36,669 nt of DNA from Lutibacter sp. (GCA_030683995.1 JAUXPH010000019.1:1-36669); one strand, 5' to 3'; counted from the first letter of the stretch, positions 8,240 to 17,061 are shown. Notes: generated by a model not told the origin, from the sequence alone. Numbers and translations are program-made.

Positions 8240-8561
8240 ATAAAGATTTTTTTTAATTTGTATTGATTTTTTATATAAGTTTGCGCCAATGTTTAAAGCA
8301 GCCAGGACGGAAGTACGTTTTTTAGCATCTAACTTATATGTTTGCAGGTCTTTAAAACATAAAATTATTAAAAAATATAAAGAAGAATTAAACCTTTTAA
8401 TGACTTCATTTAATCACATTTTAAAGTTATTCAATCCGTTGAAAGTTGTTCGGCTTGAAAAAAATTATTTAGTGTTAAGAGTATAGCGTTAACATTGCTT
8501 TTTTGAACTTAATATGAGTCTAAAAATGACTACCTTATTAATTGTAAAATTAAAATACTAA
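8240..8561 (+). other. Long leader region upstream of speA
   Basis: This 322-base stretch has no gene I can defend. It contains two possible -7 elements, TAAGTTTG (8276-8283) and TATGTTTG (8337-8344), so a transcript for speA would carry a leader of about 210-270 bases. An open frame at 8289-8486 encodes 65 residues rich in Lys and Arg (first residues MFKAARTEVRF), but no family is recognised. If transcription starts at the first element, the frame's ATG lies right at the transcript start. A weak inverted repeat GTTAA/TTAAC followed by a T-run lies at about 8472-8506. Confidence 0.35.
8276..8283 (+). promoter_or_regulatory. Candidate -7 promoter element for the polyamine operon
   Basis: TAAGTTTG followed by CG matches TAnnTTTG. 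A TTTG lies at 8257-8260, but the 15-base spacer is shorter than the usual 19-21. A second candidate, TATGTTTG, is at 8337-8344. Confidence 0.4.
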
Positions 8562-9959
8562 ATGAACACAAAATATATCGACTTAATAAGCCAAACTTTC
8601 GATTTTCCGCAAGAAGAGTTTTTTGTTGACCCCAATAAAAACTTACATTTTCACGATATTGATACGATGAAAATGGTTGAAGAATTTGGAACGCCTTTAA
8701 AATTCACCTATTTACCAAAAATTAGCGAAAATATTCAAAGGGCCAAAGCAATGTTTGTAAATGCTATGCATAAGAACAAGTATAAAGCCAAATACCATTA
8801 TTGTTATTGTACAAAGAGTTCCCATTTTAAACACGTTTTGGATGAGGCTTTAAACAATGACATTCATATTGAGACTTCTTCAGCCATTGATATTGACATT
8901 GTTGAAAACTTAAAAACGGAAGGGAAAATAACCGATAAAACGTATATACTTTGCAACGGTTTCAAAAGAGATGAATATATTGCGAATATTCAGCGATTGA
9001 TTAACAACGGTCATAAAAATTGCATTCCCATTATCGACAATTATGAAGAAATTGGGTTGCTTACCGAAGGCACCAAAAAGAAAATTAACATAGGAATAAG
9101 GATCGCTTCTGAAGAAGAACCAAAGTTCGAATTTTACACCTCACGATTGGGAATTGGCTATAAAAATATTGTCGATTTTTACCGACGAGAAGTGAAAGAC
9201 AATCATAAAGTGAACCTAAAAATGTTGCATTTCTTTATCAATACCGGCATAAAAGACAATGCCTATTATTGGAATGAGTTGAGCAAATGTTTGAAGGTTT
9301 ACATCAGTTTGAAAAGAATTTGCCCAGGTTTAGACAGCTTGAACATTGGAGGCGGATTTCCAATTAAAAATTCCTTGGCTTTCAATTATGATTATGACTA
9401 TATGGTAAATGAAATTATCAGCCAGATAAAAGAAGCTTGTGAAGATGCAGAAGTACAGGTTCCACATATTTTTACCGAATTTGGAAGTTATACGGTAGGA
9501 GAGAGCGGAGGCGCCATTTATAAAGTGTTATATCAAAAAAAGCAAAACGACAGAGAACGATGGAATATGATAAATTCATCATTTATTACTACGTTACCCG
9601 ACAGTTGGGCTATAAATAAACGATTTATTTTATTACCTTTAAACCGTTGGAATGATGTTTATGAACGGGTATTGTTAGGCGGTTTAACTTGCGACAGTGA
9701 TGATTATTACAACTCAGAACAACATATAAACGCCATTTATTTGCCGGTTTATAAAGAAGAAAAGCCACTGTATTTAGGATTTTTTAATACAGGCGCTTAC
9801 CAGGAATCAATAGGAGGTTATGGCGGATTGCAGCATTGCTTGATTCCGCAGCCAAAACATATTATTATATCAAAAGATAACGAAGGTAAATTAGAATTTA
9901 AAGTGTTTAAAGAAAAACAAACAGCAAGCGATTTTTTAAAAATATTGGGTTATGAATAA
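8562..9959 (+). CDS. speA: Arginine decarboxylase, short fold-III type
   Basis: A 465-residue PLP enzyme of the alanine-racemase-fold decarboxylase group, much shorter than the 630-residue E. coli SpeA but normal for Bacteroidota. The PLP lysine is K85 in YCYCTKSSHF. LNIGGGFP is the phosphate-binding glycine loop, and GGLTCDSDDYY holds the active-site Cys-Asp pair of the family. It should convert arginine to agmatine in the cytoplasm. The assignment over diaminopimelate or ornithine decarboxylase rests on sequence type and on the agmatinase gene that overlaps it by eight bases. It is the first gene of the polyamine operon. Confidence 0.88.
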   Translation: MNTKYIDLISQTFDFPQEEFFVDPNKNLHFHDIDTMKMVEEFGTPLKFTYLPKISENIQRAKAMFVNAMHKNKYKAKYHYCYCTKSSHFKHVLDEALNNDIHIETSSAIDIDIVENLKTEGKITDKTYILCNGFKRDEYIANIQRLINNGHKNCIPIIDNYEEIGLLTEGTKKKINIGIRIASEEEPKFEFYTSRLGIGYKNIVDFYRREVKDNHKVNLKMLHFFINTGIKDNAYYWNELSKCLKVYISLKRICPGLDSLNIGGGFPIKNSLAFNYDYDYMVNEIISQIKEACEDAEVQVPHIFTEFGSYTVGESGGAIYKVLYQKKQNDRERWNMINSSFITTLPDSWAINKRFILLPLNRWNDVYERVLLGGLTCDSDDYYNSEQHINAIYLPVYKEEKPLYLGFFNTGAYQESIGGYGGLQHCLIPQPKHIIISKDNEGKLEFKVFKEKQTASDFLKILGYE

Positions 9960-10887
9960 AAGAACTTACGCGGGGATATCTGAACAATATGCCAAAATTG
10001 ATACTTCAAAAATAGTATTGATTCCTGTTCCTTATGACGGAACAAGCACTTGGCAAAAAGGTGCCGACAAGGGGCCGGAAGCTTTTTTGAATGCTTCGGA
10101 AAATATGGAACTTTATGATATTGAAACTGATTCTGAAGTTTATAAAAACGGCATTTATTTAGCAGAGGCCGTGACAGAAAATTCTTCACCTGAAAAAATG
10201 GTTGCCGCAGTACACGCAGTGACCAAAACATTTATCAGAAAAAATAAATTTGTCACCATTTTTGGCGGCGAACATTCCGTTTCTATTGGAACAATCAGGG
10301 CTTTTAACGAATGTTTCAATGATTTAACGGTGGTTCAAATTGATGCACACGCCGATTTAAGAAAAGAATATAACGGATCAAGCTGCAATCACGCATGCAC
10401 AGCCTATGAAGCCAGCCAGAACACAAATCTTATTCAGGTGGGAATTCGCAGTATGGACATTTTGGAAAAAAGTGTGATGGATCCCGATAAAATATTTTTT
10501 GCCCACGAAATGGCCATCGACGATTACTGGATGGAAAATGCCATTGATTTAATGGGGAAAAATGTTTTTATCACTTTTGATTTGGATGCTTTTGATCCTT
10601 CATTGATGCCATCAACAGGAACTCCTGAACCGGGAGGATTGCTTTGGTACGAAACCCTGGATTTTCTAAAAAAAATATTCAAGGAAAAAAATGTGGTAGG
10701 TTTTGATATTATGGAACTTTGTCCAAATGAAAAAGACAAATCATCCGATTTTTTAGCCGCTAAATTGTACTATAAAATGCTTAGTTACAAATTTGACAAT
10801 ACAGAAGAGGCAGATTATGGAAATGAAAGCGGTTTTAAAGAACCAAGCAATAAAATCTCAAAATTCGAAGACGAAGAATATGACTAA
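9952..10887 (+). CDS. speB: Agmatinase (ureohydrolase family)
   Basis: A 311-residue binuclear manganese enzyme. The metal ligands are visible: H108 in GGEHSVS, D131, H133 and D135 in QIDAHADLR, and D210 and D212 in FDLDAFDPS. Agmatinase hydrolyses agmatine to putrescine and urea. The arginase, formiminoglutamase and guanidinobutyrase branches share these residues; the choice here rests on the overlap with arginine decarboxylase (start 8 bases inside speA, ATGAATAA). The C-terminal 30 residues are charged and variable. The next gene again starts eight bases before this stop. Confidence 0.92.
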   Translation: MNKRTYAGISEQYAKIDTSKIVLIPVPYDGTSTWQKGADKGPEAFLNASENMELYDIETDSEVYKNGIYLAEAVTENSSPEKMVAAVHAVTKTFIRKNKFVTIFGGEHSVSIGTIRAFNECFNDLTVVQIDAHADLRKEYNGSSCNHACTAYEASQNTNLIQVGIRSMDILEKSVMDPDKIFFAHEMAIDDYWMENAIDLMGKNVFITFDLDAFDPSLMPSTGTPEPGGLLWYETLDFLKKIFKEKNVVGFDIMELCPNEKDKSSDFLAAKLYYKMLSYKFDNTEEADYGNESGFKEPSNKISKFEDEEYD

Positions 10888-11854
10888 TAAAGGAGCGATT
10901 TCCCAATTTATTGAAAAGTATTACCTTCATTTTAATTCTGCAGCATTGGTTGATGCCGCCAAAGGCTATGAAGACCAGTTGGCTGCCGGTTCAAAAATGT
11001 TGGTTTCTATGGCTGGCGCTATGAGCACTGCGGAAATAGGCAAAGTTTTTGCGGAAATTATCAGACAGGATAAAGTGCAAATTATTTCTTGTACCGGTGC
11101 AAATCTGGAAGAGGATGTAATGAATTTAGTCGCCCATTCCCATTATAAAAGAGTGCCAAATTACCGGGATTTAACTCCGCAGGATGAATGGGATTTAATG
11201 GAAAAAGGATTGAACAGGGTTACCGACACCTGTATTCCTGAGGAAGAAGCTTTCAGAAGATTGCAAAAACATATTTTCAAAATTTGGAAAGATGCCGAAG
11301 ACAAGGGAGAACGATTTTTTCCACACGAATTTATGTACAAATTGTTGCTTTCGGGTGTGTTGGAACAATATTATGAAATTGACCAAAAAAACAGTTGGAT
11401 GATTGCTGCTGCGGAAGCCAATTTACCAATGGTGGTTCCGGGTTGGGAAGACAGTACCATGGGAAATATTTTTGCTTCCTATGTGTTAAAAGGAGAACTT
11501 AAAGCAAGTACCGTAAAATCGGGCATTGAATATATGACTTTCTTGGCCGACTGGTACACTGAAAATTCTGAAAACGGTATTGGATTTTTCCAAATAGGCG
11601 GTGGAATTGCAGGTGATTTTCCAATTTGCGTGGTGCCAATGCTATACCAAGATTTAGAACGTACAGACACACCATTTTGGAGTTATTTCTGTCAGGTTTC
11701 AGATTCTACCACAAGTTACGGATCTTATTCAGGTGCAGTTCCAAATGAAAAAATAACCTGGGGAAAATTAGACATCAATACCCCGAAATTTATAATAGAA
11801 TCAGACGCAACCATTGTTGTGCCGTTAATTTTTGCGTATTTGTTAAATATGTAA
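10880..11854 (+). CDS. Deoxyhypusine synthase-like enzyme, probable homospermidine synthase
   Basis: A 324-residue member of the deoxyhypusine synthase family (PF01916). Conserved parts include LVSMAGAMSTAEIGK near residue 35, SCTGANLEED, FFQIGGGIAGDFP, SYGSYSGAVPNEKITWGKL and a final ATIVVPLIFAYLL. The lysine in TWGKL corresponds to the catalytic lysine that forms the enzyme-imine intermediate. Bacteria lack eIF5A, so true deoxyhypusine formation is not expected. In an operon making putrescine, transfer of an aminobutyl group to putrescine, giving homospermidine, is the likely job (inference). The ATG at 10880 overlaps speB by eight bases and was preferred over an in-frame TTG at 10793 deep inside speB. 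Confidence 0.88.
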   Translation: MTNKGAISQFIEKYYLHFNSAALVDAAKGYEDQLAAGSKMLVSMAGAMSTAEIGKVFAEIIRQDKVQIISCTGANLEEDVMNLVAHSHYKRVPNYRDLTPQDEWDLMEKGLNRVTDTCIPEEEAFRRLQKHIFKIWKDAEDKGERFFPHEFMYKLLLSGVLEQYYEIDQKNSWMIAAAEANLPMVVPGWEDSTMGNIFASYVLKGELKASTVKSGIEYMTFLADWYTENSENGIGFFQIGGGIAGDFPICVVPMLYQDLERTDTPFWSYFCQVSDSTTSYGSYSGAVPNEKITWGKLDINTPKFIIESDATIVVPLIFAYLLNM

Positions 11855-11863
11855 TTGCAGTTT

Positions 11864-12163
11864 ATGAAAAGAGTTATAGTAGATTATAGTAAATTAACGA
11901 GTGAAATATTGGACTTGTTGGTAGAGAAATTCCCGACAGGATACGGATACAAAGACATTATTACCTTTAAAAATGCCAAGGGCGAAACTGTTAGGGCAGT
12001 AGAGGTGAGTTTTGAAGATACCATATATCTTGTTAAAATAAGTTTGAAACTGGAAGAAACCATGGAAGACTACGATGCCGAGGAAGACAATTTTGATGAT
12101 GTGTTTGACAGTGATGTTGAAGATATTGCCGATGAAGAAAGTGAAGAAGAAGAGCTGGATTAG
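11864..12163 (+). CDS. Small acidic protein of the polyamine operon, function unknown
   Basis: A 99-residue protein. The first 60 residues form a compact mixed domain beginning MKRVIVDYSKLTSEILDLLVEKFP with a strand-like stretch KGETVRAVEVSFEDTIYLVK. The last 36 residues are a tail in which 22 are Asp or Glu. I recognise it as a conserved flavobacterial small protein that is sometimes annotated, without good reason, as DNA primase; no primase motif is visible. It starts nine bases after the DHS-like gene and a strong terminator follows, so it is the last gene of the operon. The tail could bind polyamines or other cations, but that is speculation. Confidence 0.8.
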   Translation: MKRVIVDYSKLTSEILDLLVEKFPTGYGYKDIITFKNAKGETVRAVEVSFEDTIYLVKISLKLEETMEDYDAEEDNFDDVFDSDVEDIADEESEEEELD

Positions 12164-12213
12164 TTCAATGCTTTAAAATAATTCAAGCATAAAATTCAAA
12201 AAATGATATAAGA

Positions 12214-12241
12214 AAACCCGCAATTTGCGGGTTTCTTTTTT
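12214..12241 (+). terminator. Rho-independent terminator of the polyamine operon
   Basis: A nine-base perfect stem, AAACCCGCA (12214-12222) with TGCGGGTTT (12226-12234), has a 3-base loop and is followed by CTTTTTTA. On the other strand the stem is followed by TTCTTAT, so it may also work weakly for minus-strand transcripts. Confidence 0.9.
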
Positions 12242-12248
12242 ATTAAGA

Positions 12249-12478
12249 TTAATTGTATTTACCTTCTTGGCCAAATTCTTTTACCAGTTCATAATAAACA
12301 ATCGCCCTGTATTTATTTCTGTTTGATTTCCCAACCTTTTCAATAATATTTTCAACTGCGTGGTCTAATTTCGGACTGTCAGTCAAGCCCAGTTTTTTCA
12401 TTATAAAGATTTTTTCAAAGTTTCAAGTTCCTTTTTATCTGTTCATAATACAGTTTCAGCATCAGCTTTGTATATTGA
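12249..12478 (-). pseudogene. Decayed DUF2853-family gene remnant
   Basis: The minus strand encodes the C-terminal part of a DUF2853 protein in two frames. The distal piece, readable from an ATG at 12399-12401 to a TAA at 12249-12251 (50 codons), gives MKKLGLTDSPKLDHA and then EKVGKSNRNKYRAIVYYELV. The proximal piece (12402-12478) gives SIYKADAETVL, an in-frame TGA at 12443-12445, then TDKKELETLKKSL. A shift of one base near 12401 is needed to join them. The N-terminal third is missing because the remnant begins two bases after the sdaA stop. The family is assigned from memory of its KSNRNKYRAxVYYLLV signature. It could also be read as an unrelated 50-residue protein, which is less likely. 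Confidence 0.7.
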
Positions 12479-12480
12479 AG

Positions 12481-13905
12481 TTAACAATCTGATATGTTTA
12501 CGCTTACGGCCAAACCGCCTTCTGAAGTTTCTTTGTATTTTGAATTCATGTCTTTTGCCGTTTCCCACATCGTTTCAATCACCTTGTCTAAAGGCACTTT
12601 GGCATTTAAAGCATCAGATTCCAAAGCCAGCTCAGCCGCGTGAATGGCTTTTATGGCGCCCATGGCATTGCGTTCAATGCAAGGGATTTGCACCAAACCA
12701 CCGATTGGATCGCAAGTCAATCCCAAATGATGTTCCATCGCAATTTCACTGGCCATAAGCACTTGTTCCGGACTTCCACCAAGCAATTCGGTCAATGCGC
12801 CTGCGGCCATTGCCGATGAAACGCCAATTTCTGCCTGACAACCGCCCATAGCTGCTGAAATGGTGGCACCTTTTTTAAAGATGCTTCCAATTTCTCCGGC
12901 CACCAACAAAAATTGTTTCACGTGTTCAAAATTTGCCTGATGGTTTTCAATCACCATATAATACATTAAAACGGCAGGAATCACACCAGCGCTTCCGTTT
13001 GTTGGCGCGGTGACAACCCTTCCCATTGAGGCATTTACTTCATTAACGCTTAAAGCCAAACAACTTACCCATTTTAATATTTCACGAAATTTCACTTCCG
13101 TTTTTCTGATGCTTTGCAACCATTCCGAAGGAGAATTATAGACAAAATCGACGTGTAATTTTTCGTGGATGTCAAAAGCGCGGCGTCTCACATTCAATCC
13201 GCCCGGAAGCGTTCCCGACGTGTGGCAGCCAATATACATACATTCGAGCATCGTGTCCCAAATGCGGCTAATTTGATGGTCAATTTCCTGGTCGCTTCTC
13301 AGCGATCTTTCATTTTCCAATACAATTTCCGATATTTTTAAATTTTCCTGTTTACAATAAAGCTCCAGTTCCTTGGCTAATTGTATGGGATAGGGAAATG
13401 TTTTATGGATTTTAATGTTTGCTTTGGCGTGAATCAACTCTTCTCGAACCACAAATCCGCCGCCAATGGAATAATACGTATCCGATGATATTTCCTTTCC
13501 ATTTTCAAAGGCCCTGAATTTTATGCCGTTTGCGTGAAATGGCAAAAATTCCCTATTGAAAATAATGTCTGCTTCTGGGTTAAAATCAATTTTTTGAGCG
13601 CCGCCAAAATTTATTTTTTTATAGGTTTGAATGTCATTTGTGATGGGAATGATTTCATCCGTAGGAATGGTTTCAGGATCTTCTCCCGCCAATCCCAACA
13701 ATATCGCCAAATCAGAAGCATGGCCTTTTCCGGTTAATGAAAGCGAACCGTATAAATCGACCTTTATGGAAGTAACTCTGGTAAAATTATCCTCTTTTTT
13801 AAGGTGATTGATCCATCTTTCCGCAGCCCGCCACGGACCTAAAGTATGAGAACTCGACGGACCGATTCCTATCTTTAACATATTAAAAATCGAAATACAC
13901 TCCAT
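12481..13905 (-). CDS. sdaA: L-serine ammonia-lyase, single-chain iron-sulfur type
   Basis: A 474-residue enzyme deaminating L-serine to pyruvate with a [4Fe-4S] cluster. The beta-type domain at the N-terminus has GIGPSSSHT (about residues 13-21). The alpha-type domain carries cysteines in MGGCQAEIG, LTCDPIGG and QIPCIERN, the three expected cluster ligands. TSGTLPGGLNVRRRA lies between. Fusion of both domains in one chain and the length are typical of type-2 enzymes. It is transcribed alone, divergent from dnaK, with a promoter just upstream. The DUF2853 remnant lies directly behind it. Confidence 0.95.
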   Translation of the reverse strand: MECISIFNMLKIGIGPSSSHTLGPWRAAERWINHLKKEDNFTRVTSIKVDLYGSLSLTGKGHASDLAILLGLAGEDPETIPTDEIIPITNDIQTYKKINFGGAQKIDFNPEADIIFNREFLPFHANGIKFRAFENGKEISSDTYYSIGGGFVVREELIHAKANIKIHKTFPYPIQLAKELELYCKQENLKISEIVLENERSLRSDQEIDHQISRIWDTMLECMYIGCHTSGTLPGGLNVRRRAFDIHEKLHVDFVYNSPSEWLQSIRKTEVKFREILKWVSCLALSVNEVNASMGRVVTAPTNGSAGVIPAVLMYYMVIENHQANFEHVKQFLLVAGEIGSIFKKGATISAAMGGCQAEIGVSSAMAAGALTELLGGSPEQVLMASEIAMEHHLGLTCDPIGGLVQIPCIERNAMGAIKAIHAAELALESDALNAKVPLDKVIETMWETAKDMNSKYKETSEGGLAVSVNISDC

Positions 13906-13930
13906 TTTTACCGTTTTTTATAAAAGTAAG

Positions 13931-13938
13931 CAAAGATA
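13931..13938 (-). promoter_or_regulatory. -7 promoter element for sdaA
   Basis: TATCTTTG on the minus strand matches TAnnTTTG and would start transcription about 18 bases before the sdaA ATG. No matching -33 TTTG was found. Confidence 0.5.
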
Positions 13939-14119
13939 TATTATTGTGATATATCCATATCATTTTTATAAAATTTATACTGTTTTAGGCGGATTCAGTG
14001 ACAAATTCAGAAGGTGTTATAGCTTAATTATGACAACTTGACATAATATTTGCAATGGCATAATCATTGAATACCGTAATTCAGAGTTTAAAAAACAAAA
14101 AAATTAATAGCATAAAGTC

Positions 14120-16024
14120 ATGGGAAAAATTATAGGAATAGATTTAGGAACAACCAATTCATGTGTATCCGTAATGGAAGGAAATGAGCCAGTGGTAATT
14201 CCTAATGCAGAAGGAAAAAGAACAACGCCTTCTATTGTGGCATTTATTGAAGGTGGAGAAAGAAAAGTGGGTGATCCTGCAAAGCGTCAGGCTGTTACAA
14301 ATCCTTTAAAAACAGTTTATTCAATTAAGCGTTTTATGGGGAACAAATATTCTGAATCTAAAATGGAAGCAGAGCGCGTACCTTATAAAGTGGTAAAAGG
14401 CGATAATGATACACCTCGTGTTGATATCGACGGAAGATTGTACACGCCACAAGAAATATCAGCAATGATTCTTCAAAAAATGAAGAAAACTGCTGAAGAT
14501 TATTTAGGAACAGAAGTAACGGAAGCCGTTGTAACGGTGCCTGCTTATTTTAACGACGCTCAGCGTCAGGCCACCAAAGAAGCCGGAGAAATTGCCGGAC
14601 TTAAAGTGAGCCGTATTATCAACGAGCCTACTGCTGCGGCATTGGCTTATGGTTTGGACAAAAAAGGAATTGATCAAAAAATTGTTGTTTTCGACTTTGG
14701 TGGAGGAACGCATGATGTTTCCATATTAGAATTGGGCGATGGTGTATTTGAAGTATTGTCAACCGATGGCGATACGCATTTAGGTGGTGATGATGTTGAC
14801 CAAAAAATTATTGACTGGTTGGCAGCAGAATTCAATGCTGAAGAAGGCATTGATTTGCGTAAAGATCCAATGGCTTTGCAACGTTTAAAAGAAGCGTCTG
14901 AAAAAGCGAAAATTGAATTGTCTTCAGCTGCAACAACCGAGATTAACTTGCCTTATGTTACCGCTACCGCAAGTGGCCCAAAACATTTGGTTCGCAGTTT
15001 AACCAGAGCAAAATTTGAGCAATTGATTGATGATTTAATCAAAAGAACGATTGAGCCTTGTAGAACTGCCCTTAAAGGTGCAGGTTTAACAACCGGTGAT
15101 ATCAACGAAATTATTTTGGTGGGTGGTTCAACCCGTATTCCTGCTGTTGTGGAAGCCGTAGAAAAATTCTTCGGAAAATCACCGTCAAAAGGTGTGAATC
15201 CTGATGAAGTTGTCGCCATTGGTGCAGCCATTCAAGGTGGTGTTTTATCGGGTGATGTGAAAGATGTATTGTTGTTAGACGTTACGCCACTTTCATTGGG
15301 TATTGAAACAATGGGAAATGTAATGACCAAATTAATTGAGGCCAATACAACCATTCCAACCAAAAAATCTCAAATATTTTCAACGGCAGCCGACAATCAG
15401 CCATCTGTAGAAATTCACGTGTTGCAGGGCGAACGCGCTATGGCAGCCGACAACAAAACAATTGGACGTTTCCATTTGGACGGCATTCCGCCGGCACAAA
15501 GAGGAACACCTCAAATTGAAGTAACTTTTGATATTGATGCCAACGGTATTATTCACGTAACTGCCGGTGATAAAGCAACAGGAAAAACAAGAGACATCAG
15601 AATTGAAGCTTCTTCAGGATTGACAGAAGATGAAATTAAAAAAATGAAAGCTGATGCGGAAGCAAATGCTGAAGTTGATAAAAAAGCCAAAGAAACTGCC
15701 GAAAAAATCAATGCTGCAGATTCTATGATTTTCCAAACAGAAAAACAATTAAAAGAATTTGGTGAAAAATTATCGGCTGATAAAAAAGGTCCAATAGAAG
15801 CGGCGCTTGTTGAATTGAAAAAAGCTCATGAAACAAAAGATATTGCACAAATTGACGCTGCAATGGAAAAAATTAATGAAGCTTGGAAAGTAGCCAGCGA
15901 AGAAATGTACAAAGCAGAACAAGATACACAAGGTGCTCCAACAGGTGATACTGGAAATGGTCAAGCAAAAAATGAAAAAGACCACGTGGAAGATGTTGAC
16001 TTTGAAGAAGTAAAAGAAGAATAA
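14120..16024 (+). CDS. dnaK: Molecular chaperone DnaK (Hsp70)
   Basis: A 634-residue Hsp70. The ATPase domain has [16 protein letters not shown] at the N-terminus, [33 protein letters not shown] and [12 protein letters not shown]. The substrate domain begins near [13 protein letters not shown], and a helical lid follows. The C-terminus ends [11 protein letters not shown], which keeps the acidic EEVD-like tail seen in bacterial DnaK. It folds and protects proteins in an ATP cycle with DnaJ and GrpE, neither of which is in this window. It is transcribed alone and ends at a strong terminator. The 214 bases before it hold TTGACA at 14038-14043 and an imperfect -7 box (AATATTTG, 14045-14052), and no CIRCE repeat was found. 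Confidence 0.98.
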   Translation: MGKIIGIDLGTTNSCVSVMEGNEPVVIPNAEGKRTTPSIVAFIEGGERKVGDPAKRQAVTNPLKTVYSIKRFMGNKYSESKMEAERVPYKVVKGDNDTPRVDIDGRLYTPQEISAMILQKMKKTAEDYLGTEVTEAVVTVPAYFNDAQRQATKEAGEIAGLKVSRIINEPTAAALAYGLDKKGIDQKIVVFDFGGGTHDVSILELGDGVFEVLSTDGDTHLGGDDVDQKIIDWLAAEFNAEEGIDLRKDPMALQRLKEASEKAKIELSSAATTEINLPYVTATASGPKHLVRSLTRAKFEQLIDDLIKRTIEPCRTALKGAGLTTGDINEIILVGGSTRIPAVVEAVEKFFGKSPSKGVNPDEVVAIGAAIQGGVLSGDVKDVLLLDVTPLSLGIETMGNVMTKLIEANTTIPTKKSQIFSTAADNQPSVEIHVLQGERAMAADNKTIGRFHLDGIPPAQRGTPQIEVTFDIDANGIIHVTAGDKATGKTRDIRIEASSGLTEDEIKKMKADAEANAEVDKKAKETAEKINAADSMIFQTEKQLKEFGEKLSADKKGPIEAALVELKKAHETKDIAQIDAAMEKINEAWKVASEEMYKAEQDTQGAPTGDTGNGQAKNEKDHVEDVDFEEVKEE

Positions 16025-16043
16025 TCTTTTTGAAATAAATTTA

Positions 16044-16071
16044 AAAGCCTCCAATTCTGGAGGCTTTTTTT
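16044..16071 (+). terminator. Rho-independent terminator after dnaK
   Basis: Stem AAAGCCTCC (16044-16052) pairs with GGAGGCTTT (16059-16067), with a 6-base loop and a T-run to 16071. It starts 20 bases after the dnaK stop. Confidence 0.93.
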
Positions 16072-16102
16072 GTTCTAATATTTTATTTTAATGATGAATG
16101 CA

Positions 16103-16993
16103 TTAATGATCAACCGCTTCATTTAACGCCAGAAACTTAAATTTAAATCCGGCAGCAACAATTTTTTCTGAAGAAACCCTGCTTCCTTCTAAGATGATTA
16201 CAGCCATTTTTCCCAAGATCAATTTCATTACAAAAGCAGGAATGTTTGGCAGCCATAATGGTTTTTTAAGATTTTTGGCAATCATTTTGGTGAGTGATTT
16301 GTTTGTAACGTGCTCAGGAGCAACGGCATTGTAAATTCCTTTAAATTCTTCATTTTCAATGGCTTCAACATACATATTACATAAATCGTTGAGGTGAATC
16401 CAAGGAATGTATTGTTCGCCGCTTCCAATTGGCGCGCCAACGCCCAGTTTTATGGGCTGGCTTAATTTTTCCAAAGCGCCGCCTTCTTTGGCAAGCACCA
16501 CACCAGTTCTAAAAATAACAGTGCGAATATTGATGGTATCAAATTGCAAAGATGACTTTTCCCAAACTTTACATATTTCACTGATAAAATCTTTTCCGGG
16601 AGCATCCTTTTCTTCATAAATCTTTTCTGAAGTTGTGGCGCCGTAATAGCCAATTCCCGATGTGGCAATAAATCCTTTTAAATTTGGGTTGAGTTCCTTA
16701 ACTTTTTCTAATAAAAGATTGGCGGTCTTAACCCTGCTGTTGATTAAATCTTTTTTTCTTTGGGCTGTCCAACGTTTGTCCGCAATTCCTTCACCGGCCA
16801 GATGAATGATATAATCGGCTTCAACAATGGCTTTTGCATCTATGTGGCGCGTCTCGGTATTCCAATAATAATTGTTGGGTTTTGTATGCTGGTTTCTGCT
16901 TAAAATGGCAACTTTATAACCTTTGTTTCTAAGTAATTCGCAAAGTTTTTTTCCTATTAATCCGGTTCCGCCGGTCACTAAAATTGAGTCCAT
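16103..16993 (-). CDS. TIGR01777-family NAD(P)-dependent epimerase (SDR, YfcH-like)
   Basis: A 296-residue atypical short-chain dehydrogenase. The nucleotide-binding glycine motif VTGGTGLIGKKL is at residues 6-17. IIHLAGEGIADKRW follows, then SGIGYYG in place of the usual YxxxK region, as is normal for this family (YfcH and plant SulA homologues). The C-terminus resembles the DUF1731 extension (LPNIPAFVMKLILGKMAVIILEGSRVSSEK). The substrate is unknown for the family. The start codon is firm because the glycine motif must lie near the N-terminus, yet a 42-base perfect palindrome ends only four bases before it. Confidence 0.88.
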   Translation of the reverse strand: MDSILVTGGTGLIGKKLCELLRNKGYKVAILSRNQHTKPNNYYWNTETRHIDAKAIVEADYIIHLAGEGIADKRWTAQRKKDLINSRVKTANLLLEKVKELNPNLKGFIATSGIGYYGATTSEKIYEEKDAPGKDFISEICKVWEKSSLQFDTINIRTVIFRTGVVLAKEGGALEKLSQPIKLGVGAPIGSGEQYIPWIHLNDLCNMYVEAIENEEFKGIYNAVAPEHVTNKSLTKMIAKNLKKPLWLPNIPAFVMKLILGKMAVIILEGSRVSSEKIVAAGFKFKFLALNEAVDH

Positions 16994-16997
16994 AAAA

Positions 16998-17039
16998 AAT
17001 TCGGTTATTTTGTATAATATTATACAAAATAACCGAATT
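16998..17039. terminator. 42-base perfect palindrome, terminator of the kor operon abutting the epimerase start
   Basis: Two 21-base arms with no spacer are exactly complementary (left arm begins AATTCGGTTATTTTG, right arm ends CAAAATAACCGAATT). On the minus strand the arm runs into TTTT and then the ATG of the epimerase gene, with only four bases between. It begins 22 bases after the stop of the gamma subunit gene. It looks like an intrinsic terminator, and as RNA it would also cover the epimerase ribosome-binding region. Its symmetric centre could also be an operator. Confidence 0.75.
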
Positions 17040-17061
17040 CTGAAACAAAGAACAAAAAAAA

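Noticed and set aside
8289-8486. 65-codon frame before speA as a definite gene
   Set aside because: There is no family resemblance, and its ATG falls at or before the likely transcript start. It is kept only as part of the leader description.
10793-10879. TTG start extending the DHS-like gene by 29 residues
   Set aside because: It lies deep in speB. The ATG at 10880 gives the same eight-base overlap as speA/speB and a normal N-terminus.
10880-11854. True deoxyhypusine synthase acting on eIF5A
   Set aside because: eIF5A is not found in bacteria, and the gene lies in a putrescine-making operon.
13906-14119. CIRCE operator before dnaK
   Set aside because: No TTAGCACTC-N9-GAGTGCTAA-like repeat is present in the 214 bases.
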